NCBI GenBank assembly: GCA_027886185.1
Contig: WOAB01000893.1
Location: forward strand, 4,588,001 to 4,652,000
Direction of reading: 5' to 3'
Source: Rheum nobile
Taxonomy: Eukaryota > Streptophyta > Magnoliopsida > Caryophyllales > Polygonaceae
DNA length: 64,000 nt
Positions 10,244 through 21,121 of this stretch are shown here, one piece after another; the stretch's first letter is position 1; each line of letters starts with the position of its first letter. The notes beneath the pieces were generated by a model, which ran no database searches, had not been told where the DNA came from, and worked only from the letters and a program-made list of their open reading frames with translations. A program made the translations under genes and the position numbers.

Positions 10244-12941
10244 TGTAACACTCCCGACTTACGTCGGTAGTGTCACATGTCAGTGACCTCAGACTTTAAA
10301 GTACAAAGTCATCCTAGGCTTTAATATGAACAATTATACTTAAATACAATCATAATAAAAAGTAAATAGCGAAAGACTTTGGAAACAAATATTTAACCTT
10401 TATTAAATCTTTTCTCATAAATTGAGGAGATAAGTTTTACAACTCGAAATTACACTACAATAGAAAACTTTTAAATAAACCCTAAATACATGACTAACTC
10501 ATCTATTTATTTCATTTATTAAAAAAATTAAATTAATATTAAACAACCTTAAAATAATATTACTTTAAATCTTCAACTGCAAGCCTTCGTCTTCGATTTG
10601 TTATTTCAAGGTTGTCTGAAACCAACCACTGATGTGCCGTATAGGACGGATGACACCAGTCAACCATGCAAGGAAAAAGAAAGATTGATTAGTCTAATGA
10701 AAGACTAAACAAGGGCTCAAACAGGGTGATTCTTGTGATTGTATCTAGTTAATATCATTGTCTCTCGAATAATAGTGGGTAGATGATACATAACTCGGAT
10801 ACTCTCATTGAAATGATAGAAAAAGAATGCTTCAAGAGAAGACTCCAACGGAAATGAGTCTTATGAGAATTAAATGAATTAGTTTGGGAACATCAAATTT
10901 AACACACAAAGTTTTGAAAATGCCTCGTTGCATATTTGGGTCATCGACCAACCTCACCGCATAATGCGAATCCAGATGAGAAAGGGGACTTAATTACTTT
11001 AGACAAGATATCGGACGGATTCCACGTTGTACTTCTCACCCGAGGATATATTAATGATGTGTAAAACGACACTTATCTTATTTAATTCCAAAATATGCAT
11101 TTACGTTAAAGCTTTTAATTCACACCAACCTCACAATGAGATAGAGATCATGGGATGAATCATGAATTTTGGCACTAGCTAAGTGTACCACCACTTATAT
11201 TCAAATAAGGGTAGTTCATGACCAAATTTATTAGGGAAATAATCCTCGGATTAACATATCGGTTGAACGGTATAATGTTGTTCGGAAGAAAGTCTCTCTG
11301 GACCAACAAACTGGATTCTTGATTCGCTTTCGTCCCAATAGCGATTCCGAGACGTACCAAATTCACACAAAATAAATTATAATAACATAATTTGTTCAAT
11401 AACGGAAATTGAACGAAACTTGTCTCGGTTTCTAATTGGATTGATTTAAGTCGAAATAAATCAATTGTCGGATAATGGTATGATTAATTCCTTTAATCAC
11501 AGTCAACAACCTAATTAAAATAAATTGAACAAAATTAATTTATTTTAACCCTTATTTATAAACATCATTATTTATAACTATATATGCATATTTTATAATT
11601 TAATTACCTCATTAACAAAAATAGGTAATTTTAAAACCTTAATTAAAATTAACCCAATTAAATTAAATAAAATAATATTGCTAATTATATATTTTTTAGT
11701 AATCCAAATTAATTAAATTAATCAAGATTAAACAAAATAAAAACACAAAACCATAACCGCATTGAAGAAAAGCTTCACCGGAAAATACGAACTGGCATCA
11801 GTAGGCAAATGGCCAAATTACGCCTCTTCGGAGCACTACCGGAGCTGGAACCAAAGGGCTTTTGAAGGGACTCAAGGGTGGAGCTAGTGGTGGCGACAAT
11901 TGCAAAAACTAAGCTTCGTGGTGGTCGAATTTGGACGAAGAACAGCCGTGGTCGGGATAATGTGCCTTCAAATGCCTGGACACAATCCCGCAAATCACTT
12001 CTCCCAATTCAAGCCGATGAGATTGAATGTTTCAAAATTCAATTCGATACCCAACGAATCAGTATGTTTGATTACCAGATAAAATCCCGGCGATTTCGCC
12101 CACTTGAATCCCGATTGATGGAGGAATTCAATGCACAATATCATGTTCTTCAATTCCCATGATCGAATTGAAGCAATCGAGTAAGAATCGAAGCCCAAAA
12201 TCGCCATTCAAGGACTCAGCCGAGCTTGAGCGTTTTGGCTGGAGGTTGAAGAAGGCACTTTGCCTTATTTGCACACGGCCCCCAGATATTTGGACAAATT
12301 GCATTATTTTGCCCAACGTTTTAAGTTATGGCAAACATGCCCTTAAATAAAATTTCAAAACTTACAAAATTTACCCAAACTTATTTATTTTAATATACTA
12401 AGTTTATATAATTATTTTAACCCAAAATTAAAGTGTAGAAAACTAACTTAGGTTAAAATGAAGCTTAAGTCACATCTCTTTATAAAATTAACCATATTTA
12501 AATCTTGATTAACACTTTGTTAATCTTAACTCAAATAATCTAGGTTAAGATTGATAAGTTTATTTACATTATGATTAACATAAGGTTAATCATAATTTAG
12601 ACTATTCATAATTTAAAGGGATATCATTCTTAGGATATTTATTATTTTATGGCTTCATGGATAACATAATAATTCTTATAGCCTTTAGTATTATACTTAA
12701 CATTCTAAAATTACATTCATTGATATATTTATTTATTTATTTATTTATTTCTACACCATACTATTATAGCCCATTTGATAATTTGTACAAAATTATCTTG
12801 AACTAACTTTTGAACTTTAGTTAATGAAAATTTAAATTAATCCTCTAACATAAATAAAATAAATTTCATAACTTTTATTATTATCAAAATAAAATATATA
12901 AAAATTACATAATACCCTTATCATAAAATGAGGGTTATTAG
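10244..12941 (-). mobile_element. Solo LTR S2, same family as S1, opposite orientation
   Basis: Reads in reverse: plus-strand TGTAACACTCCCGACTTACG at 10244 is the LTR end, and TCATAAAATGAGGGTTATTA, ending near 12941, is the LTR start. All S1 landmarks occur in inverted order, for example ACCTCAGACTT near 10285, CTGATGTGCCGTATAGGA near 10630 and ACCTCACCGCATAATGCG near 10955. Identity to S1 is roughly 80% by eye, so these are separate old insertions. The left flank is ATAAT and the right ATAAA, a 4-of-5 match for a TSD. No internal region is present. Confidence 0.8.
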
Positions 12942-14080
12942 ATAAAGATCGCAGCTTTCTTTAGTAGAGTCGTTCCTTTTGTTGTAAGTTGTGTTCTTGC
13001 TCTCCAATTGCTGCTTAGGAATCTTCAAAGACTCCTAATGTCGAATCTCTCTTGGATGCTCATCTCTCTCTTGAAAGCATGCCTAACTAGGTTGATAGTG
13101 ACTTGTATTTATAGGCCTCCAAAGGATGACAAAAATATAATATATTTATGGTTCAATCTGATATATTTTCTCACAATAACATTACATCTTTCAATCAAAC
13201 AATTGCCTTAGATACCACAAATTAACAATATCTTCCATCTTGATAATATCTTGTTTCCATAAATATATCTTATATTTTCAAGACCAATCTGATCCATTAT
13301 CTCTGAGATATGATATTCACTTTCCATGTTTAAACGTCTCCTTGTGCCTCAAGCAAACATTTGAGCCCCTGGATGCAAGATCTCTCGATTGGCCTATTCA
13401 CTGGTAACAACGCAAGTAACATCGCACTACTCTCTGCTATGTTTCCATGTTCCCTGGAACCTTGGTTCCTTCTCCACTTTCTGGAACTCTAGTGCTCTTG
13501 TTTTCATTGTTTCCTAGAGTTCTTGTTTCATTCGTCACAACCATTGTTCCATCAAACTCTACGAAGAACTCTTCAAGCTTTTCTTTGTTCCATGAAACAA
13601 TACTTAAGAACACACTTAAAATTTATGGTGTTTATCATCATCAAAACTCTCAAGATCGGATCAGCTTGATGGAACATTATTCTAACAATTTTTCCCCTTT
13701 TTGATGATGACAAACTCATCTTCAAAATGAACAATAAATCAATATCAAAGGAAGAGATGCATATGTAAATCATCAAATATGGACAAGTTCCCCATTAAAA
13801 GATATCCATTAACGAACTCTTCAACTTTCTAATCTGAATCCCTTACACACTTTCCCCTTTTGACATCATCAAAAAGACCTTGTTGAAAACATTAAAGGAA
13901 ACGTACATCAAATTATCACATGAAACATACATTTCATTAAGAGTTCCGCATTTAAAAGTACTACACATGTAATGGGTGATAAAACATATAATCACAATCA
14001 TCAAAGAGCAACTTCTTCACAAATATCAGAAAACGTTACAAATGAATTAAGAGAATATAAATTAACTACTCAAATACTTT
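12942..14080 (-). mobile_element. Copia (Sirevirus-like) 3' fragment: LTR plus polypurine tracts
   Basis: At 13681-13706 the sequence TCTAACA is followed by ATTTTTCCCCTTTTTGATGATG. This is nearly the same boundary as the 3' LTR/PPT of the complete element F at 54748-54775 (CCTAACA then ATTTCCCCCTTTTTGATGATG). A second PPT-like block, TTTCCCCTTTTGACATCATC, at about 13850-13870 matches that of F near 54995. So 12942-13687 is a 3' LTR on the minus strand, possibly cut at its left end where S2 abuts it, and 13688-14080 is the end of its internal region. No pol sequence remains. Confidence 0.7.
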
Positions 14081-14246
14081 TGAGAGGAGAGATGTCCTTT
14101 TGGGCCCAACCGCCATGCCCAATACATAAGTCCTACGAGATTCCATCCTAAAACCAATTGACAATAGGAAGAGTAGCCCATCTACGAATATATTAGGTTT
14201 GGATTCTTCACAAATCCGATGTGGGATTCACAATTGATTCCCAACA
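14081..14246 (-). repeat. TRIM LTR1
   Basis: 166 bp ending CCCAACA. It aligns along its length at about 75% with LTR2 (CCCAATACATAAG versus CCCAGCACATAAG; CCAATTGACAATAGGA versus TCAATTGTTAATAGGA). This divergence makes the TRIM the oldest layer of the nest. Confidence 0.75.
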
Positions 14247-14303
14247 ATCTCCCATTCACTTGGGAATCCCCACAAACCACATCCGAGCCCAACCCGAACC
14301 ATC

Positions 14304-14318
14304 GACTCTAATACCACT
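14304..14318 (-). promoter_or_regulatory. TRIM primer-binding site
   Basis: On the minus strand AGTGGTATTAGAGTC directly follows the LTR2 end. TGGTATTAGAG is close to the initiator-Met tRNA PBS TGGTATCAGAG used by many plant LTR elements and TRIMs. Confidence 0.7.
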
Positions 14319-14476
14319 TGTTGCGGGGAAATATCCATATGAACCCAACTGTCAAGCCCAGCACATAAGCCCAATAATATTTTATCCTAAAATCAATTGT
14401 TAATAGGATTAGTAACTCATCTGCTTATATATTAAATTTGAATACTTCACAATTCCATATACTTGACAATTGACTT
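14319..14476 (-). repeat. TRIM LTR2 (first part; last 6 bp at 34420-34425)
   Basis: Starts TGTTGCGGGG and runs to the GACTT duplication created by element A. The missing end, CCAACA, is found 20 kb away immediately after the second GACTT, showing that A inserted inside this LTR. Confidence 0.75.
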
Positions 14477-15451
14477 TGATGGCTCCCTACCCTCCACCTT
14501 GACGGCAAAGGATGAAGAAGACAAGTTGAGCATCCGCGCACCCGGACTCGTGACTAGAGCGTGAGCACGAGCTATCGCCCAAGCAACCCAAACGTTAGTC
14601 ACCAAGTGCATCACAAGCTTCGGCAAAGCCCCCGCGCCCTTAGGCGTGATCGCATTCACATTTTTGGGTTTTGAGGTTATTTAGCCGAGGAGGCCACGGC
14701 GCGCGCTCCCTGTCACGCGTGACACTCATTGTGTCGTGTGCTTCGCATGACGTCGCCCGCGTGACACTCCCCTGTGTTGCGCGCCCCATGCTGCGCGCTC
14801 CCCTGGAGCACGATATGTTCAAGTTTCCTTGTTTATGTGTTTTGAGGTTATTTGGATATTTTTAGAAAATTTTGGCAAGTTTCCATTTTGAGGTTATTTT
14901 GGCTTGACGGGACGCACTCCATGTGTTATGGGCCGCACGTCCAAAGCCCGTGTTTTTACTTAGGATATTTTCTATCTTTTAGCTTTGCTTTAGTCTTTAA
15001 ATACTTTTTATTGCCATTGAAACAATCACTTTTAATTTGCTTATCAAAGTTGAGGTTTATCTCCTTGCTTGAGCTTTAGGCGTCACCCCTATCTTGTTGT
15101 GGTTTTCTCTCTCTCCAACTCATCTCTTTGAGTTCCAAAGCTCATACCTTTGAGCCCAGAAACGATCATCTCTTTGATCGTCAATCAAGATCCTCTCTTG
15201 GATCTTCACGACCATCTCTTTGGTCGCTACACTCGATCTCTTTCGAGTATCTATCCTACGATCTCCTTCGGGATTTGTGAAATTCAACAAGGGTGTGCAC
15301 CCTTCGCTTGCACGACATCCACGGAAGAAAAGCCATCACTTTGGCACTTTAAGAAACCTCAAAGACACCGTGTCACGCAAGCTTGGCACTTGGCTTGACT
15401 ACGTTGCGTTCTAGGGCACTTGCGAACGTGACAACAGGGACTTTCACATCA
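14477..15451 (+). repeat. Element A 5' LTR (975 bp)
   Basis: Starts TGATGG and ends CACATCA, giving the inverted terminal TGATG/CATCA. It is followed two bases later by a Met-tRNA PBS. The first 180 bases are homologous to the 3' LTR start at 26165, where the pol frame reads through (GPVTRARARAIA). It is unusually rich in CGCG (14690-14810). Confidence 0.9.
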
Positions 15452-15453
15452 AC

Positions 15454-15466
15454 TGGTATCAGAGCC
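15454..15466 (+). promoter_or_regulatory. Element A primer-binding site
   Basis: TGGTATCAGAGCC, the complement of the 3' end of initiator methionine tRNA, two bases after the LTR. It sets plus orientation and the LTR boundary. Confidence 0.93.
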
Positions 15467-16475
<1,009 letters not shown>

Positions 16476-16988
16476 ATGGAAACATCGAGCCTGCCAGCCA
16501 CTCAAGCTGACGTCGCGCAGCGCATTCATAATGCGCAAGACGCCTACACGGCGCTACAAGCCCAACTCGCCGTGAAGGAAGCCGAGCTCGCCGCGTGCGA
16601 GGAAGAGACAGTCACGGCGCTACGCGAGCGAGACGCCGAGATCGCGCAACTGTGCGCGTGCGATCCCCATGATCAACCCCACGACGAAGTGGCAAGACGC
16701 GCTCGAAGACGCCGGTCCCTCTCGCGGCAAGGCTCCCGCTGCAGCCCCCACGATGCACCCTACGCAGTTGTGCTTTCAAGTTGAAAGTCACCACAATCAA
16801 CCAAGGCGCGTGGACGCGCGTGAGCGCTACGATCCAACCCTAATGTCTCCATTGCTGCCTCATGAGCCCTATGAAGACAAAGCCTCCGATGTTGGACCTT
16901 CACGCGGCCTTCGCTTGTTTAGGGATCCCTTTCCCTACGTGAACACTCAAGACCGCAGGAAGACCGCGGCGTGCAACACACGCTACCA
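16476..16988 (+). pseudogene. gag: Element A gag, N-terminal remnant
   Basis: A likely start ATG at 16476 opens METSSLPATQ, followed by an Ala/Glu-rich helix of coiled-coil type (about residues 8-50). The frame is broken near 16670-16780, and coding continues in another frame (KWQDALEDAGPSRGKAPA) to 16988, where element B is inserted. The RERYDPTL segment resembles RERYAPRV in the gag of B, supporting kinship. The capsid domain and zinc knuckle are gone, so no functional Gag can be made. Confidence 0.65.
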
Positions 16989-17718
16989 TGATGCGCCCCT
17001 GCCTACCATGACTGCTACAGAGGAAGAGGAAGCTATGAGCATTCGCTCAGAAGGGCCAATAACACGAGCGCGTGCCAAAGCAATTGCCGATGCGACACAA
17101 TCAATGATTTCCCGCGTCGTCGCAAGCCAAGGAACGCAAGAGACCGCGTTCTTCCTCAGAAGCCTTCAACACAGTCTAGAGAACGCATTCTCTGTTATCA
17201 TTCTCTCAACCATTAGTTGAACGCGATCTTTGTATTGTTTGATTTCAGAACATTATTATTTTAGTTATTTCTTTTAGGGCGTGTGTTCCACGAGTGTCGC
17301 GTGGGCCGGTCCATTAAGCGAGACTCGGCCCATCCGAGTCCCGCTATCTCTTATAAAAGGTCAATTCGACCTTCTGTATTAGGTTACGCATCATTTTAAT
17401 CTAAGATTACTTGTCGAGAGCTTTTGCCTCCATTCTCTTAGATCTGCGTCACCCCAAACTCTGTCTTCTCATCTCTTTCACTTCGCCGCCGACGCTACGG
17501 CCACCACTCGATCTTCTTCGAGTCTATCCCCTCCGCTGCTGACACTACGGCCCTTACTCGATTTTTCGAGTCTATCTCCTCCGCTGCCGACGCTACGGCT
17601 TCGCTCTTCATCTCGAGCCACCATTCCAACAACGCATTCCACCTCCTCAACCCCACTTTCGACGCGTGCGACTTCCCACCAAGATCACAGATTCGGCATC
17701 ACAAGCAGGAACGCATCA
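16989..17718 (+). repeat. Element B 5' LTR (730 bp)
   Basis: Starts TGATGCG and ends CGCATCA, a perfect 7-bp terminal inverted repeat. It is almost identical to 24341-25038. It carries a TATA box, and the pol frame is open through its first 230 bases. Confidence 0.93.
17352..17358 (+). promoter_or_regulatory. Element B LTR TATA box
   Basis: TATAAAA in a GC-richer context, downstream of CCCATCCGAGTCCCGC. The same box is at 24704-24710 in the 3' LTR. It is the likely core promoter for the genomic RNA. Confidence 0.7.
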
Positions 17719-17720
17719 AC

Positions 17721-17733
17721 TGGCATCAGAGCC
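17721..17733 (+). promoter_or_regulatory. Element B primer-binding site
   Basis: TGGCATCAGAGCC, two bases after the LTR end. It differs by one base from the Met-tRNA PBS of element A (TGGTATCAGAGCC). Confidence 0.88.
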
Positions 17734-18414
17734 TTTGATCTCATACACATGCTTGTCCAATTACCTTAATTAATTGCTTGATCCATGCGCGAAATTAGTG
17801 TGATTTGTGTGCATGAAATCTGCGTAATTAATTGCTTGATTACCTTAATTAATTGCTTAAATTTCGCTAATCATATCTTGCATATTTCCTTGTGTGGCCG
17901 TCATAAATCTGCATTAAATTTTCTCTCTCCTATCGCGTAAATCTCGCGATTTCTTTCCATAAGTTACTTAGCCGTTTATTTTTATTTTGTTTCATTTAAT
18001 TCTTATCTGATATTCAATCAAGACTAAGATCTCGGATTTGAATTTCAAATTAAAAAAAAAAAACAAGTCGCATTTCAAAAAAAAAAAAGAACGCGACATT
18101 CAAAAAAAAAAGAGAACTAAAGCCAAAATAAGGCAACCTTCTTCCCTCAACGGCTAGGCTCATCTTCTTCATCTCTCCATCGTCTAGTGTCATACTTGAA
18201 GGTGTGTCTTGTGTGTACGTGTTGTTACGCAAGAGATTAGGCCTTCATTCTTTTGGTTTCGTTTGCTTTTGTGCTTGCATATCACACTTGCTTTGCTTGC
18301 CTCAAGCTGCCCTCACGGCCAAAAGAACGCGCCCTCCTATGTGAATAATTGTTACTTGTTAGTTTCTTGCTTGTTCTTTGGTTCTGTATTATCTTTTGTT
18401 CATTTTTACTCGCG
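17734..18414 (+). other. Element B leader
   Basis: Untranslated leader between PBS and gag. It holds duplicated TACCTTAATTAATTGCTTGAT segments near 17760 and 17840 and three A-runs between 18050 and 18115. No gene is seen. Confidence 0.7.
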
Positions 18415-20166
18415 ATGTCTGGTCACATTGTGATAGGTACCCTTACGGCACCCACCGGTGGGAATGTCCAAAAAGATGGCAACAACCACCCACCACCACA
18501 AAACATCACGCAACATGAAGTGGCACCACTCGCCAACCCTCCCCAACAAGATCCCATTCTGGAGCTCTCCGAGGAACAACGCGAGATCCAAGAACTTAGG
18601 CGCCAAGTTGCCGAATTTCAAGCCATGCAACGCGCCTCGACGGCCCAACCCACACCAACACTGATGGTCCCTATGGACACCCTGGCCGCACCGCATCACA
18701 CTGAAGCCGGCCCAAGTCAACATCGCGTAGAGAAGGGCAAAGGAGTGATGCCATCTGCCTCCAACTTGCAACCGCACCTTAACAGGATCCAATCAGTGAT
18801 TGAGAGTCGTCAAGGCTATGTGTCGCATCGCGAACGCTATGCACCGCGGGTAACACCAGCCGGCTACGACAACGACTCCGACCGCGACGATGACTCCCAT
18901 GGTGAGTACTCTGAACCTTTTGACTTCAATGACAGGTATGAAGTTAGAGGAACAAGACGCCGCCGCGAGAATGCTTCAACCCCTCTTGCCGGCCGCGCCA
19001 GACGAGATGAACACGACTCAGGTTTGCCGCATCGATCCAATCGCATCGCAGACAATGAGCCGCGTCAACACCGGCATGGTCCCACACCAGTACCTTTCGA
19101 CGTCAATGATCACCTTGGCCATCAAAGTGCGCGTACTCCCCGTTATGGCTCCGGTGGCTATGGATCGACGACTCCGATTGTCCATGATGATTTCCACGAG
19201 TTCGATGACGAAGAGATGGAGGACGTAGGACTAATCAATCCAGGTTCCTTCCATCCTCCCCTTGGTGATCCCATTGAACTCCAAGATAGGCCAGCGGATT
19301 GGATTCCACCTCCACTCCAACCAGTAGGACAACAACATCGCGTTCCAGGTGACATCAGACGGGACTCTCGCGGCCATCACCAAGGAGACATGCCGCGTGA
19401 CTTTCGTCGCCAACACGATGTCCCTGTTCCTAGAAGAAGACAAGGACGCGCTGACCACAATGCGATTCCTAGGGACTTTGTCACTGACGATGTCCCAGAT
19501 CGCCAAGCTCGCCGTCATCAACATCGCGCTCAGGAAGTTGACCAGCGCGCTTACGCGCCACCCCCTACTCAACATACACCACGGCTTAGCCGCCACGAGG
19601 TAAAGGTTAAAATTGAGCATTTCTTTGGCGAAGATGATCCCGCTGTGTTTCTTGAGTGGTTGCAGGCTACAAAGTTTACTTTGCGATATTGCAAAGTCCC
19701 CCCAGAAGAGCATGTTGACGCGGCAACGCTACATTTCAGAGGAGCTGCACGCGTTTGGTACCACATGTTCATGGACGATCGCGTTCGTCGACACCTTTTT
19801 CCCCTCACGGATTGGCACCAACTCGTGTATGTCATGACACAGAAGTATGTGCCACCGGACTACAGAAATCAAATGCGAATGGAGATCACCATGGCGCGTC
19901 AAGGCTCCAAAACACCTCTGGAGTTCTTCTCTCAACTGGAGGACATGTACTACAAAGCCATCATCAGTGTCGCCCCGTCCATATTGCGAACGGAATTTCT
20001 CAGTGGCTTGAATGTCTCCATCCGTGACCAACTCGAGATATTGCCAATCAAGGATCTAATTACCTTGACTCACACCGCGATGCAACTCCACAACCAACAA
20101 ACGCGTCGTCGGCAATCCTGTTGGCAAATTCCGGGTCAAAGAAGGTATGATTCTAACTCTGGTTGA
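18415..20166 (+). CDS. gag: Element B Gag (584 residues)
   Basis: The structural nucleocapsid precursor of the retrotransposon, which forms the cytoplasmic particle where reverse transcription occurs. The ATG at 18415 (MSGHIVIG) is chosen because it lies at the end of the leader; upstream in-frame codons look non-coding. Residues 1-390 are low complexity, with a short helix (EEQREIQELRRQVAEF), then Arg/His/Pro-rich sequence. Residues about 396-545 are the retrotransposon gag domain (FFGEDDPAVFLEWLQ, the AARVWYHMF helix, WHQLVYVMTQKYVPPDYRNQ). A TGA at 20164 ends the frame, but the next 240 codons in the same frame encode the zinc knuckle and protease, so this stop is probably a mutation. Confidence 0.85.
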   Translation: MSGHIVIGTLTAPTGGNVQKDGNNHPPPQNITQHEVAPLANPPQQDPILELSEEQREIQELRRQVAEFQAMQRASTAQPTPTLMVPMDTLAAPHHTEAGPSQHRVEKGKGVMPSASNLQPHLNRIQSVIESRQGYVSHRERYAPRVTPAGYDNDSDRDDDSHGEYSEPFDFNDRYEVRGTRRRRENASTPLAGRARRDEHDSGLPHRSNRIADNEPRQHRHGPTPVPFDVNDHLGHQSARTPRYGSGGYGSTTPIVHDDFHEFDDEEMEDVGLINPGSFHPPLGDPIELQDRPADWIPPPLQPVGQQHRVPGDIRRDSRGHHQGDMPRDFRRQHDVPVPRRRQGRADHNAIPRDFVTDDVPDRQARRHQHRAQEVDQRAYAPPPTQHTPRLSRHEVKVKIEHFFGEDDPAVFLEWLQATKFTLRYCKVPPEEHVDAATLHFRGAARVWYHMFMDDRVRRHLFPLTDWHQLVYVMTQKYVPPDYRNQMRMEITMARQGSKTPLEFFSQLEDMYYKAIISVAPSILRTEFLSGLNVSIRDQLEILPIKDLITLTHTAMQLHNQQTRRRQSCWQIPGQRRYDSNSG

Positions 20167-20895
20167 TCCCCTTCTACTAATGTGCACGGTCCACCCACAG
20201 GCACCAGCGCGTCAACTCAAAGCAGACAGGGGAAGGTCACGACAACACCCACCAATGCTCCTCGCGCGTCGCCAACAAGGGGCACATTAACAACTACAGA
20301 GTGTGCGCGTGACTTGGAGTGTTTCAAGTGTGGAGGAAGAGGGCACTACATGAGAGATTGCCCAAACAACAAGAAAGTTCTCTTCTCTAGCATCGCCGCT
20401 GGCTATGAGTCTTATGAGGAGGAGGACACACCCCTTGAGACTATCGAGGAGGGATTCGAAGATGACGAGGAGGCTTACACCTGTGAAGCCACCGCGCTAC
20501 ATGAAGGCACACCACTGAGCCTTGTCACGCGACGCATCCTCAATGTCAAGGAATCCACCCTTGTCGACCAACGCGAGAATCTATTCCACACGCGTTGCTT
20601 GGTCAAGACCGCGTCCTTGATTGTCATCATCGATGGAGGAAGTTGTTGCAATATCATCAATGAAAAGATGGTCAACCATTTCAATCTGCCAACCACTCCT
20701 CACCCACAACCATATGGGCTACAATGGATTTCATCGAGTTCCGGTAACACTGTAACTCGTCAATGTCTTATTTCTTTCTCCATTGGTCAATATACAGATT
20801 CAGTGCTTTGTGATGTCATTGCAATGGACGCCACACATCTTTTGTTGGGCGCCCATGGCAATTTGACAGGCGCGTTCTCCACGATGGCTATTTAA
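20167..20895 (+). pseudogene. Element B nucleocapsid zinc knuckle and aspartic protease
   Basis: In the same frame as gag after its TGA. The CCHC zinc knuckle CFKCGGRGHYMRDC (20320-20361) binds genomic RNA. The protease follows: active-site IIDGG at about 20626 (DGG in place of the usual DSG/DTG), a NIINEKMV segment and the hydrophobic-hydrophobic-Gly element HLLLG near 20843. It matures the Gag-Pol polyprotein. A one-base loss near 20850 shifts the frame, so the conserved sequence after LLLG continues in another frame (FTYHGKRVTLLPMSPHE, about 20904-21125). Confidence 0.82.
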
Positions 20896-21121
20896 ACAAT
20901 TATGTGTTTACTTACCACGGTAAACGCGTCACGCTCTTACCTATGTCCCCCCATGAGATTTTACAGGACCAGGTTGAGCGTGATCGACAGAAGGCAATGG
21001 AAGCAGCAAAGACCCAGAGTACAAGTTGCACGCGTTCTTCCACTGGGCACGATGTCGCTACCACCGACAACGCGCCCACTGATCAAATGAAGGGCCAAAT
21101 ACCACGTCAAAAACCACCAAG

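Noticed and set aside
10239..12947. Perfect TSD for S2
   Set aside because: Left ATAAT and right ATAAA match only 4 of 5 and the right LTR terminus is decayed, so I do not claim it as certain.
18864..20031. Antisense frames of 100-160 codons over B gag
   Set aside because: Shadows of the true plus-strand gag frame, without homology or start context.
20164..20166. Programmed TGA readthrough between Gag and Pol of B
   Set aside because: Possible, but other stops (21530, 23096) and a frameshift show general decay, and CRM-type elements usually have one continuous frame.
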